DNA of 64,000 bases, from assembly GCA_034717695.1 (NCBI GenBank), contig JAYELS010000053.1, positions 61,802 to 125,801 on the forward strand, given 5' to 3'. This DNA is from NAT127 sp034717695 (GTDB lineage Bacteria > Pseudomonadota > Gammaproteobacteria > Pseudomonadales > Porticoccaceae). A program made the position numbers and the translations under genes. The notes under the pieces are model-generated. The model searched no databases and was not told the DNA's origin. It worked only from the letters and a program-made list of their open reading frames with translations. Of this stretch, positions 20,133-28,867 are shown in pieces (positions within the stretch are counted from its first letter, which is position 1; every line of letters begins with the position of its first letter).

Positions 20133-20586
20133 AGCTCACGTCTCCTTTGCTGACACTCAGGTCGAGGATCGCCAGCGGGTTGCCATTGCCATCAACGGCT
20201 TGCCCTGAGTTGTCGAACAGAACGGACGACAGCCCGGCGCCTCCCCACTGGATGGCGACACCGTCTGTCACGTTCCCCAGCCACACCATGTTGCCTCCGG
20301 CCACGGCGCACCCCGCATCCCCGGGGGCGCCGGAGCAAACGATCAGATTGTTGCCGACAAGTTTCACAGAGGCCGCGGGGGTACCCACGCTGACCCCGGC
20401 CGGATTGCGAAGGGCCAATGCCTTGGCCTTTGCAAAGGCCTGCTCGAGACTTGCGGCGCTTGTCTGGACGTTGGCGGTGTTGATCCAGGCGGTGGTATAG
20501 GGCACCGCCGCCAGCGCGACAATGGCGATCAACGCCAAGGTGATCAGCAGCTCGACAAGCGTGAATCCCCTGTGCGCGTTTACCAT
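20113..20586 (-). CDS. fimT: FimT/GspH-type minor pseudopilin
   Basis: A 157-residue prepilin with MVNAHRGFTLVELLITLALIAIVALAAVPY, an exact type IV prepilin N-terminus (G/FTLVE) including Glu5. The globular part fits the FimT/GspH beta-sandwich with two Cys (IVCSGAPGDAGCAVAGG) forming a likely disulfide. FimT proteins belong to the pilus priming complex and some bind DNA for uptake; whether this one does cannot be seen. It ends in TAG and overlaps both neighbours. Confidence 0.88.
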   Translation of the reverse strand: MVNAHRGFTLVELLITLALIAIVALAAVPYTTAWINTANVQTSAASLEQAFAKAKALALRNPAGVSVGTPAASVKLVGNNLIVCSGAPGDAGCAVAGGNMVWLGNVTDGVAIQWGGAGLSSVLFDNSGQAVDGNGNPLAILDLSVSKGDVSYDAHLY

Positions 20587-21041
20587 GAGGATGAAATTCC
20601 GCAGGCGTCGGACGCGGACCTGGCGTTTTCCTCATCAAGGGTTATGGTGCAGCCGCTCATATCGCCACTGCCGGAGGCTGAGAGGTCGTAGGTGCTCGCT
20701 GTCACATTGGCTGTATAGGTGAAGAAGTCTCCGGCGGAAGGTTGCCATCCCACCACCAGATTTGCCGTGGCGGCGGTGCTCGCCGTGGTGGTACCGCCAG
20801 CGGCATAGCTCAGCTGCCTTTGAAACCGGTTTTCGAACGCCGTGGCCAGGGCCATCAGGTCGGCGGCCGCCGTGCGGGCCCGGCTGCTGACAATATATTG
20901 CTGGTAGGATGGCAGAGCTATGCTGGCGATTAGCGCCACAATGACCACGGTGATCATCACCTCGATCAATGTGAGGCCGCGACATCGCGAAGGGCCTGTC
21001 TTCGCTCCTTGCCAATATCGCTTAACTCCCGGGGCGTTCAC
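20580..21041 (-). CDS. pilE: Type IV pilin, PilE-like
   Basis: A 153-residue pilin. The cleavage site is RCRG/LTLIEVMITVVIVALIASIALPSYQQYIV, with Leu rather than Phe at +1 and Glu at +5. The C-terminal region has the disulfide loop pair (MSGCTITLDEENARSASDACG) of PilE minor pilins. The frame starts at a GTG (21041) with no strong ribosome site, giving an unusually long 22-residue leader, so the true start may be internal. It is among the first genes of the minor-pilin operon, overlapping fimT by seven bases. Confidence 0.85.
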   Translation of the reverse strand: MNAPGVKRYWQGAKTGPSRCRGLTLIEVMITVVIVALIASIALPSYQQYIVSSRARTAAADLMALATAFENRFQRQLSYAAGGTTTASTAATANLVVGWQPSAGDFFTYTANVTASTYDLSASGSGDMSGCTITLDEENARSASDACGISSSW

Positions 21042-21047
21042 GACAGA

Positions 21048-21353
21048 TCACTCAATGGCCTGTTCGCCGGCGAAATGCCCGAACGCAATACCCATGTTGC
21101 TCTGATCCCTTATGGGAATATCGGGGAAGTAATCAACGGTGCCGTCTTCAAGCAACACGCCGTATCGCTCTTTGGCATGCAGAAGTTTGACGATCAAAAC
21201 CGACTTTTGAAAAAGCGGGCGTCGGACGGCGTAGAGCACAACACCTTTTTTCTCCAGTTCCGGCAATGCCTTTGCCTGGGCGGCATTCAGAAACGGAGAC
21301 AGGTCGTCGGGCACTGGCTTGTCGCCCCTGCGTCTCTCGGGCATGCGCCGCAT
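21048..21353 (-). CDS. Hypothetical protein upstream of pilE
   Basis: About 101 residues from ATG 21353; an in-frame extension to 21539 exists but looks poorly coding. The protein is basic at first (MRRMPERRR), then PELEKKGVVLYAVRRPLFQKSVLIVKLLHAKERYGVLLEDG, ending in an acidic stretch. No membrane helix or signal is evident. I do not recognise it. It ends six bases before the pilE start and is read in the same direction, so it may be the first gene of the pilin operon. Confidence 0.45.
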   Translation of the reverse strand: MRRMPERRRGDKPVPDDLSPFLNAAQAKALPELEKKGVVLYAVRRPLFQKSVLIVKLLHAKERYGVLLEDGTVDYFPDIPIRDQSNMGIAFGHFAGEQAIE

Positions 21354-21578
21354 CACCGCGCGCTCCCGTGATCGAAAAGGCCATTGACCGTTTCGCACAG
21401 TGGAGTCAATCCTATCCTTGCACGCTCTATGAAAGTCAAAGCCATTGCCAACGAGCTCCAATACCTTGCCATAACCAGTGCATGGTAGCGTTGCGTCGCT
21501 TTTAACTCTCGATGATTTATGTATGAAAATGTATGACAAATGTAATGGGAGAAAAGTTACGGAATGCCATGAATGCAG

Positions 21579-23135
21579 CTATTCCCAGTCCGCCAGGGGA
21601 AATCTGACCGTCGTGGCAAGACCGTGAGGAAGGCGATTTTTGAGGTCCATGGTCCCGCCATAGGAGTTGAGAATATCGAGGCAGAGCGCCAGGCCAAGCC
21701 CGGAGCCTTCGTGTCGGGTTGTAAAAAATGGCTCGGTCGCCTTCACCAGATCAGCTTCCGGTATACCGGGGCCAGTGTCTTCGATACGGATGGCAATCCA
21801 TTGGTCCTCGGTCGACGCTGACAGGGTGATTCTCCGTGCGTGGCCCGGATCGGTCTCCTTCAGTATCTGAATGGAGTTTTTGAGGATGTTGACCAGCACC
21901 TGGGTAAACAGGGTCCTGTTCCCGTTGAGCAGGACCTGGCTATCCAGGGTAGTGCCGGCGTCCAGATCGATGCCGTTGCTCCGCAGCTCCAATACAAACA
22001 TCGACAGCGCCTCGCCAACAAGCTCACCCAGCGGAATGGTTTCAAAAGTCAGCTTTCTTCTGTCACCGGAGTGGAAAAGCCGTAGGTTGCTGATGATCTC
22101 GTTTGCCCGGCTTATCTGGCCTTCAAGGATGTTGGCATTGTGGAGAAGCTCTGCCCTCGCGTCCGGTGACAGGTGGCTGTCCATGCTCTCGAGATCACTT
22201 TTGATCATGAACGACGAAAGCTGCATTATGGACAGCGGCTGGTTTATCTCATGGAATATGGTCGACGCGGCCCGTCCCACCGTGGCAATTCTCTGTAGAC
22301 GTTCGTTGTTCCGACGGATTTCCATTTCATCGGTTTCGTCGCGGCCCACAAACAGGATTCTGGCTGGGGCCACCTCCGTAACGGCGTTCACTGTCCAGGT
22401 AATGTACCGGGATTTTCCGCTGATATCTATTATCGAGTTGAGGTGGGTTTGTTTGGCAACTATCTGCCCGTCGGCAAAAAGAGGCCGAACCTGCTGCATC
22501 AAAAACGACAGATTCTCGGAGAATATCGAGCTCTCATCATCAAAATCCAGGGAAGGCGCCCCGAACATCTCGTCAAAGGCCCGATTTCGGTAGGAGATAT
22601 ACCCGTCCTTGTCGATAATAAAGATCAGCTCCTCCTGGGTGTTCAAAATGGAATTGTAGATTGCCTCCCGTTCCTGAATTTCTGAAAACAGCTGTTCATT
22701 TTCGAGCATGAGTTGCTCGAAGTGAAATTGGAGCGCCGACGCAATTTCAGCGCGGGCGCTGGGCAGAAAGAGGTGGCGCTTTCGTTTACCGGAGGTGGCC
22801 GCGAGGGATTGACCCAGGGCCTTGAGCCGGTGGTGGGCGAGATGGTGGAGCAGATAGGCGTTCCCGCCAGCCAGTGCGGCCAGGGCTGCGGCTGCTATCA
22901 GCCAGTTCCCGTGCAACTGTTGCGTTGATTCCGGTGAATACCCGAGCCAGCAGATTGCAAGGCCAAACAGTATTGATCCATTGAGGAGGCCAAGCACCAG
23001 CATGGGGTTTTTGAGGAGCAGGCCCGCGTCGGCGAGCCGGCCCCGGAATGGACGCCTCAGCGGGGTAAACCATCTGCCCAATCTGCCCATGTCAAGCCGC
23101 TGTTCTGGTCGTATGAGCCTGCTTGCCGGCTCCAT
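21579..23135 (-). CDS. PAS-domain membrane histidine kinase
   Basis: A 518-residue sensor kinase with two N-terminal membrane helices (about 43-65 and 78-96), a coiled segment, a PAS domain (about 155-285, LNTQEELIFIIDKDGYISYRNRAFDEMFG), the HisKA site with phospho-His in STIFHEINQPLSIMQ, and a HATPase domain with N box NILKNSIQI, G1 DTGPGIP and G2 EGSGLGLAL. The FHEINQPL form is typical of NtrB-like kinases. It is divergent from the HD-GYP gene and response regulator, which may be its output. Start ATG 23135 lacks a clear ribosome site; ATG 23090 is an alternative. Confidence 0.92.
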   Translation of the reverse strand: MEPASRLIRPEQRLDMGRLGRWFTPLRRPFRGRLADAGLLLKNPMLVLGLLNGSILFGLAICWLGYSPESTQQLHGNWLIAAAALAALAGGNAYLLHHLAHHRLKALGQSLAATSGKRKRHLFLPSARAEIASALQFHFEQLMLENEQLFSEIQEREAIYNSILNTQEELIFIIDKDGYISYRNRAFDEMFGAPSLDFDDESSIFSENLSFLMQQVRPLFADGQIVAKQTHLNSIIDISGKSRYITWTVNAVTEVAPARILFVGRDETDEMEIRRNNERLQRIATVGRAASTIFHEINQPLSIMQLSSFMIKSDLESMDSHLSPDARAELLHNANILEGQISRANEIISNLRLFHSGDRRKLTFETIPLGELVGEALSMFVLELRSNGIDLDAGTTLDSQVLLNGNRTLFTQVLVNILKNSIQILKETDPGHARRITLSASTEDQWIAIRIEDTGPGIPEADLVKATEPFFTTRHEGSGLGLALCLDILNSYGGTMDLKNRLPHGLATTVRFPLADWE

Positions 23136-23436
23136 CGGGCAGGAAAAGCCACGTCCGTCCGTTCATGTCTTGCTTGGCCATCGTGGCTGGGGGATCTCCA
23201 TGATTCATGGTGTTCTATTACCTGGTGGTGGGCTGGTGGCGGTGGACGACAATAACGACATGGCCGTTACAATGTAACAATTGATCGCGATTTGTGCGGT
23301 ATATAGAATGCCATCTACCTCTTGCGCGCCATACAGATGGAATCGGTATTGCCCTGGCAGCCTGCTGGGGCAATAAAGGTTCACGTCATCCAGCCGCGAT
23401 ACGTCTCCGCCACTCCAACAAGTCAAGCACTATCCT
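23136..23436. promoter_or_regulatory. Divergent control region between kinase and HD-GYP genes
   Basis: A 301-bp gap with no gene. It contains the 13-base palindrome GTTACAATGTAAC at 23266-23278, which looks like a dimer binding site. An imperfect stem-loop lies at 23348-23374 (attgccc ... gggcaat) 62 bases before the HD-GYP start. No convincing sigma-70 pair could be picked out by eye. Shared control by the encoded response regulator is a guess. Confidence 0.4.
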
Positions 23437-24759
23437 ATGCTCAAGTTTTTCAGGCGTAAACCGTGGCGTCGCAAGTCTTCTCGAGACGATATTCCGAGCA
23501 GGACGTATCGCCATGCCAGCCTGGAGCGCAAGCACAAGAAAATTCATACCCATGATCTCAAGGTCGGGATGTTTGTGGCGGAAATGGACAGACCCTGGCT
23601 TGAAACCCCCTTTGCGATCCAGGGCTTTTACATTTACAGCGAGGAGGATATCGACGAGGTTCGCAAGTACAGCGAGTATGTTTACATCGATGTCTTCGAA
23701 TCCATTTCCAGGGGCGCCCTCGGCGACAAGGACTATGGCACCCTGAAGACCCAGGAGATTCATAAGTTCCCGGACAGCGCGAGCTGGGATCAGGAGCAGA
23801 AAACCTATGAGCGGGTGACCAGGCTGACCTTCGGGCTCCTCGACAAGATTGCGATGGATTCGGGGGAGTCATCCAAAACGGTCAGATCGATTGTCGACTC
23901 CTGTGTCGAGAGTGTCATATCAAATCCCTACACCTTGACACTCATTGCCCAGATGGAGCGCGCCAGTATCAACCTGGAGAGTCACGCAATCTCCTGCTGC
24001 GCCCTCGCCACCTCCTTCGGCAGGTTTCTCAATCTTGACAGTCGCGCGCTGGAGGACCTCGCCCTCGGTGCGCTGCTGCACGACGTCGGCATGTTGAAGC
24101 TGCCCTCCGAGCTCGTCAGCAGTACCGGCCGTTTCACCCCGGAACAGTCCGGCAGGGTGAAGTCCCACGCCAGTTTGGGTAGTGGAATCCTGACATCCAA
24201 CGAGTACTACTGGCCGGCAGTTGATGTCGCCTACTCCCATCATGAGCATGTTGATGGTGGCGGCTATCCGCGGCAGTTGAAGGGGTCGGCCATTCCCTTC
24301 AACGCCCGGATCGTCGCCATCGTCGATGTCTACGACCGGCTCACCTCCTCCGACAGTTATCGCCAGCCGGTGCTCTCGCCCACCAGCGCCATGGGTGAGA
24401 TCTACGCGAAGAAGGGCAAGCAGTTCGACGCTCAGCTCGTCGAAAAATTTATCCGTTTCATGGGAGTCTATCCCCTGGGGACCGTGGTTGTACTCAATAC
24501 CGGTGAAACCGCGATTGTCGTGGAGAAGAATCCCTTCTACATGATTCTTCCCCGGGTTCTGGTGGTGCTGTCTCGGGAGGGGCATAAAATCGAGCCAAAG
24601 CTTGTCGATCTGTTCGAGGAGCGGGACAGGGCGGAGGAGTCCAAGATCAAGATCGTCAAAACACTGCCCATGAATGCCCAGAACGCCAAGTTGTTGAAGG
24701 AGGCTACGGCATACCGCAAACCGCTTCAGAGCGCATCCGCAAGCGATGGATCGGGTTGA
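23437..24759 (+). CDS. HD-GYP cyclic di-GMP phosphodiesterase with DUF3391
   Basis: A 440-residue protein. The N-terminal part (about 35-120, HTHDLKVGMFVAEMDRPWLETPF) is the DUF3391 domain that often precedes HD-GYP. The HD-GYP domain follows with HD in LLHDVGMLKLP, then HHEHVDGGGYPRQLKG containing the GYP motif, and IVAIVDVYDRLTSSDSYRQP. The metal-binding residues appear complete, so it probably hydrolyses cyclic di-GMP. Together with the upstream GGDEF fragment and the pilin genes, it fits control of surface attachment. It is followed by the response regulator in the same operon. Confidence 0.93.
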   Translation: MLKFFRRKPWRRKSSRDDIPSRTYRHASLERKHKKIHTHDLKVGMFVAEMDRPWLETPFAIQGFYIYSEEDIDEVRKYSEYVYIDVFESISRGALGDKDYGTLKTQEIHKFPDSASWDQEQKTYERVTRLTFGLLDKIAMDSGESSKTVRSIVDSCVESVISNPYTLTLIAQMERASINLESHAISCCALATSFGRFLNLDSRALEDLALGALLHDVGMLKLPSELVSSTGRFTPEQSGRVKSHASLGSGILTSNEYYWPAVDVAYSHHEHVDGGGYPRQLKGSAIPFNARIVAIVDVYDRLTSSDSYRQPVLSPTSAMGEIYAKKGKQFDAQLVEKFIRFMGVYPLGTVVVLNTGETAIVVEKNPFYMILPRVLVVLSREGHKIEPKLVDLFEERDRAEESKIKIVKTLPMNAQNAKLLKEATAYRKPLQSASASDGSG

Positions 24760-24782
24760 TGCGACAGGGTGCCCCGGGAACC

Positions 24783-25481
24783 ATGAACGCAAGAAAAATC
24801 CTGATAGTGGATGATGAACCGCTGATGCGGGAGCAGTTGGGTGCCCTGTTCGAGAAGTACGGCTTTGTCTGCCACCTCGCCGCGAACGCACGGGAGGCCA
24901 GGGCGTTGCTGCAGCAGGAAGCGTTTGATCTCGCCACCATCGACGTAATCATGCCCGGCGAGAGCGGCATAGAGCTCACCAAGTGGATCAAGGGGACAAG
25001 CAATACCGCTGTTATCATGTTGACCTCCCTGGACGACAGTATCGATGCCGTCATCGGTCTGGAGATTGGTGCCGACGACTATGTGGCCAAGCCGTTCGAC
25101 CCCAGGCTCCTCCTCGCCAGGGTGAATGCCGTGTTGAGGCGCTGCGGCGATCGGCTTGCGGCTAATGCCCCGCCAGGGCTGCTGCTTCTCAGCACCCGGG
25201 AGCGATGCCTGAAGAGCGGCAGGGATAGAATTTTTCTCAGTGCGCGGGAATACGCTTTCCTCAAGCTGCTTGTCGATGCCGGAAACAGTTCTGTGTCCCG
25301 GGAAATCCTCTCCCTGCAGGTATTCGATAAGGAGTGGAACCCCGTGGACCGCGCCATCGACAATTTTGTTGCCCGACTTCGGCAGAAGGTCGAGGATCAA
25401 CCCAGCAATCCGAAATACATCGTCACCGTGCGTCATATTGGCTACATGATCCCCGAGGGAATGATTCAGCTGGAACCTTGA
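24783..25481 (+). CDS. OmpR-type response regulator
   Basis: About 232 residues: receiver domain MNARKILIVDDEPLMREQLG with phospho-acceptor in the TIDVIMPGESG loop and the KPFD switch Lys, then a winged-helix DNA-binding domain (LSAREYAFLKLLVDAGN; AIDNFVARLRQKVED; VRHIGYMI). An earlier ATG at 24759 overlaps the HD-GYP stop (TGATG) and could couple translation; the start at 24783 matches the usual receiver N-terminus. The divergent PAS kinase is the likely partner. Confidence 0.9.
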   Translation: MNARKILIVDDEPLMREQLGALFEKYGFVCHLAANAREARALLQQEAFDLATIDVIMPGESGIELTKWIKGTSNTAVIMLTSLDDSIDAVIGLEIGADDYVAKPFDPRLLLARVNAVLRRCGDRLAANAPPGLLLLSTRERCLKSGRDRIFLSAREYAFLKLLVDAGNSSVSREILSLQVFDKEWNPVDRAIDNFVARLRQKVEDQPSNPKYIVTVRHIGYMIPEGMIQLEP

Positions 25482-25666
25482 CCCTGCGAGGCTGGCAAAC
25501 GCCTCAAGTGCCGCCGGCGGGCCGGTCCTGGCCTTTTTGAGAGCCGAACCAGGGTATGTTGATGGCCATGACCTGGGTTAAGGCCAGGCTTCACCCCCCC
25601 TCTGTGACATATTCCCGCAACCCGGCGGTGCCAAGCTCAGGGTCCGCCCAGTGCCGAGATGCCGCC

Positions 25667-27130
25667 ATGCCCTCACGTATCCCCTCCCTCCGCCCCCGCC
25701 TGCTGCTCCTTGCCCTGCTGCCGGCCCTCGCCGCTCAGGGCCACGATGATCTTCCGCAAACGGAGCGCTGGCTGGCGGGGGATCACCATGTCCATAGCCG
25801 CTTCAGCGTCGGCTGGGACAGGGGCATGGAACCGCCCGCCCCGGTGATGGGGGGCGATGCCACCTATCCCATCCCCATGAACGCGGTGATGGGCCGCCGC
25901 CACGGCCTCGACTGGATGGTGACCACCGACCACGGTGGCCCCAACCACGCCCGCATCCACCGCGACCACGCCTACCCGGAGTTGCAGGAATCCCGCCGCG
26001 CGGTGCCCGAGGTGATCCAGTTCTACGGCATGGAGTTCAATACCCCGGGGGCGGATCACTCCAGCATCATCCTCCCCCACAGTCACGACGAGGCGGATCA
26101 CCTGCACAGCATCGAAAGCCGCTTCGACAGCCTCGAGGCCTGGCCGGAGGATCCGGCCCGCAACAGCGAGGCGCGGATGATCGAGGCCCTGCGGGCGCTG
26201 GACGAGCTGCCCAAGGCGCCGGTACTGATCGCCCATCACCCGTCCCGCTCGGCCACCGGCCTTGGGGAGTACGGCATGACCGAACCGAAGGAGCTGCGGG
26301 CCTGGAACGACGCCGCGCCCCATATCGCGGTGGGGATGGAAGGCGCGCCGGGGCACCAGGCCATCGCCCAGGTGGCGGAGGGCCTTGGCCCTTCCAACCA
26401 CGCCCAGTATTTTGGCGACGCCCGGCCCCGGGGCTTTTACCGCGGCTACCCCACCCTCGGCGGCTACGATCAGATGACCGCCCGCCTCGGCGGCTTCTGG
26501 GACGCCATGCTCGGTGAGGGCCGCCGCTGGTGGATCACCGCCACCTCCGACAGCCATATCCACTGGCGGGATGGCGGCGGGGATTTCTGGCCCGGGGAGT
26601 ACTCGAAAACCTACATCCTCGCCGCCAAGGATCATGACGCCATTCTCGAATCCCTGCGGGCGGGCCGGGTGTTCGTCACCACCGGCGACCTGATCTCGGA
26701 GCTCTGGGTGAGCGCCAGGGGCGGCGAGGCGGAAGCGGGGATCGGCGGCACCCTGAGGGTCCCCTCCGGGGAGGCGGTGACCGTCACCATCAAATTCCTC
26801 GATCCGGATGGCACCAACCACAACGGCGATAACCCGGTGGTGGAGCGGGTCGACCTGATCGTCGGGGAGGTGCGGGGCAAGGTGGCGGACGCCAGTACCG
26901 ATAGTAACCCCAGCACCCGGGTGGTGGCGCGCTTCACCGACAGGGACTGGCGCCGGGACGGCGACCACCGGGTCATCACCCACACCCTCGAGGCGGTGGA
27001 CAAGCCCCTGTATTTGCGGGTGCGTGGCACCAATACCGACGAGCTGGAACCGCAACCGGATCCCGATGGGGAGAACCCCTGGGGGGATCTGTGGTTTTAT
27101 TCCAATCCAATCTTTGTGGAGTCGCGGTGA
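25667..27130 (+). CDS. Secreted PHP-type metal-dependent hydrolase
   Basis: A 487-residue exported protein with a signal peptide (hydrophobic RPRLLLLALLPALAAQG). The mature protein starts with WLAGDHHVHSRFS, followed by VTTDHGGPNHARIHRDH, YGMEFNTPGADHSSIILP, IAHHPSRS and TATSDSHIHWRDG. This is the set of His/Asp motifs that build the metal centre of PHP-domain phosphoesterases. The last 120 residues form a beta domain. Substrates of the secreted forms are unknown. The upstream ATG at 25556 would put 37 uncharacteristic residues before the signal, so ATG 25667 is used. Confidence 0.8.
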   Translation: MPSRIPSLRPRLLLLALLPALAAQGHDDLPQTERWLAGDHHVHSRFSVGWDRGMEPPAPVMGGDATYPIPMNAVMGRRHGLDWMVTTDHGGPNHARIHRDHAYPELQESRRAVPEVIQFYGMEFNTPGADHSSIILPHSHDEADHLHSIESRFDSLEAWPEDPARNSEARMIEALRALDELPKAPVLIAHHPSRSATGLGEYGMTEPKELRAWNDAAPHIAVGMEGAPGHQAIAQVAEGLGPSNHAQYFGDARPRGFYRGYPTLGGYDQMTARLGGFWDAMLGEGRRWWITATSDSHIHWRDGGGDFWPGEYSKTYILAAKDHDAILESLRAGRVFVTTGDLISELWVSARGGEAEAGIGGTLRVPSGEAVTVTIKFLDPDGTNHNGDNPVVERVDLIVGEVRGKVADASTDSNPSTRVVARFTDRDWRRDGDHRVITHTLEAVDKPLYLRVRGTNTDELEPQPDPDGENPWGDLWFYSNPIFVESR

Positions 27131-27206
27131 TGGGCGGCGGGGATTGTCCCGTGACTTGTGTCTTTGCCCGCCGCGGCCCTGTTGCCACGCCCCGGCAACG
27201 GATGTC

Positions 27207-28322
27207 CTATACCCGGACTTTTTTCATCAGCGGTTCGAAGCGGTAGATGGCGGGGCGTCGCCCGGATGCCTCTCGCACCGTTTCCAGTAGCCCCTCTTTC
27301 AGCAACAGGCGGGTGAACCGGCTGGCGGTAGCGACAGGAATGCCCGCGCTGCTGGTAAACCGGCTATTGTTGAATACCGGATTGGCGAAGAGATAATCCA
27401 GGGTTGCCAAGGCGTATTTGGACGCCAGCAGGTCGGAGAAACGCTGCTTCATGTCTTCGTAGCAGTCGCGGATGTCTCGCGCCACGTTGAGATTCTGGAC
27501 GGCCTGCTCCTTGACAGCAGCCAGGAAGAAGGCGCACCAGCCTTCCCAGTCGCCCTGGGCCGAAACATCCCGGAGGCGGTTGATGTATTCGTCCTTGTGA
27601 TCCTCGAAATAGCGGCTGATATAGAAGTGGGGCGCGGCGATGGCGCCCCCACGCCAGAGCATCAGGGTGATCAGCATGCGCCCCACTCGGCCGTTGCCAT
27701 CCTCGAAGGGATGCAGGGCCTCGAATTCGGCATGGGCGACGGCAGTGCGCAGGAGGATCGGCAGGTGTTCGTCGTGAATCAACCGGATCAGGGCTGCCAT
27801 CCCGCTGGCAAGCTGTTCCGGTGCGATGGGCACAAAGCTGATGACCTGGCTACCCCGCTCGCCGACATAGTTCTGCGCCCGCTTGTAGCTGCCCGGCGAT
27901 CTGTGGACGCCGCGACCGAAGGACAGCAATTGCTGGTGGATGCTTCTGATCAGCGACTCCGACAGGGGGTGGCCTGCCTCCAGTTGGCGCTGTGCCGTAT
28001 TCAACGCCCGTCGGTAGAGCAGGGTTTCGAGAACTTCGGATCGAAAATCCCCGGCGTCGTTATCGTCGCTGTACTCAGCTTGCAGCTGGAGGATCTCGTC
28101 GAGGGTGCTGATGGTTCCCTCCATCCGCGAGGAGACCACCGCCTCCTGACTCCGTAGCGGCGCCAGGAAAATCTCGCTGTTGTGCATGCCCTGCAGCATC
28201 TGATCGTAGCGCGCCAGGGCATCGGTGGCCCCCAGCAGGCCAGGCACCAAACGGCCCTGATTCAGCTCCGGCGGGAACTTGCCCAGGTGGTAGTGGATGG
28301 CGCGACTGGCGTCGATTGGCAT
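27207..28322 (-). CDS. Fic-domain protein with N-terminal inhibitory helix
   Basis: A 371-residue Fic protein. The active site is HPFEDGNGRVGR, matching HxFx(D/E)GNGRxxR, so it can probably transfer AMP from ATP to a target. SSRMEG near residue 66 fits the inhibitory-helix motif (S/T)xxxE(G/N), so activity is expected to be self-restrained (class II). The C-terminus (about 310-365, STSAGIPVATASRFTRLLLKEG-like) is a winged helix that could bind DNA. The target is unknown. It is a single gene with a dyad just upstream. Confidence 0.92.
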   Translation of the reverse strand: MPIDASRAIHYHLGKFPPELNQGRLVPGLLGATDALARYDQMLQGMHNSEIFLAPLRSQEAVVSSRMEGTISTLDEILQLQAEYSDDNDAGDFRSEVLETLLYRRALNTAQRQLEAGHPLSESLIRSIHQQLLSFGRGVHRSPGSYKRAQNYVGERGSQVISFVPIAPEQLASGMAALIRLIHDEHLPILLRTAVAHAEFEALHPFEDGNGRVGRMLITLMLWRGGAIAAPHFYISRYFEDHKDEYINRLRDVSAQGDWEGWCAFFLAAVKEQAVQNLNVARDIRDCYEDMKQRFSDLLASKYALATLDYLFANPVFNNSRFTSSAGIPVATASRFTRLLLKEGLLETVREASGRRPAIYRFEPLMKKVRV

Positions 28323-28346
28323 GGCGACAATTCAATAGAGGGTAAT

Positions 28347-28380
28347 TTGTTGCTCATAATAGAAGAATTTTAAGCAACAA
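28347..28380. promoter_or_regulatory. Operator-like dyad before the first Fic gene
   Basis: Perfect 8-bp arms TTGTTGCT (28347-28354) and AGCAACAA (28373-28380) lie 25-58 bases upstream of the fic start in an AT-rich stretch. The spacing suits a dimeric repressor, possibly the Fic protein itself through its winged helix. Not proven. Confidence 0.4.
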
Positions 28381-28574
28381 TACAAACTGAGGTGCATGGG
28401 TGAGTGACAAGGGAGTTTGTCGATCACTACCCCTTGTGTGCTGAGTGACAAGATGGGTTGTTGCCCCTGCGTTCATGGAAAGGGATTTTGTTGTTCACAA
28501 ATTCCTATATACGAGCAGCAAATGCCGTCATCACCACCGCAGCAAGTTGGCCGATGGTGAAATGGCGCAGCACA

Positions 28575-28859
28575 CTAGCCTCTGTGCCCGCGTTTCCAGG
28601 GGCTGGGCCCCGCCGGGTCGCCCTCGGGGTGGAAAGTCCGCAGGTACAGGGCCTCCACCTTGGCCCGCGCCCAGGGGGTGCGGCGCAGGAATTTCAGGCT
28701 GGAGGGGATGCTCGGGTTGGCGGTGAAGCAGTTGATGGGGATACGGCGGCCGAGCTCGTCCCAGCCGTGGTGTTCCACCAGGCGGGTGACCATCATCGCC
28801 AGGGTCACCCCGTGGAGGGGGGCGTTGGACCCCGGCGGTTTGCCTCCCGGCGCGGCCAT
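28575..28859 (-). CDS. VF530/DUF2132 family DNA-binding protein
   Basis: A 94-residue protein closely matching the VF530 family: LHGVTLAMMVTRLVEHHGWDELGRRIPINCFTANP and SLKFLRRTPWARAKVEALYLR. Members are small helical proteins that bind double-stranded DNA; their biological role is unclear. The ATG at 28859 lies eight bases after the stop of the ybiT-like gene, so the two are probably co-transcribed. Confidence 0.88.
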   Translation of the reverse strand: MAAPGGKPPGSNAPLHGVTLAMMVTRLVEHHGWDELGRRIPINCFTANPSIPSSLKFLRRTPWARAKVEALYLRTFHPEGDPAGPSPWKRGHRG

Positions 28860-28867
28860 GGCTGTCC

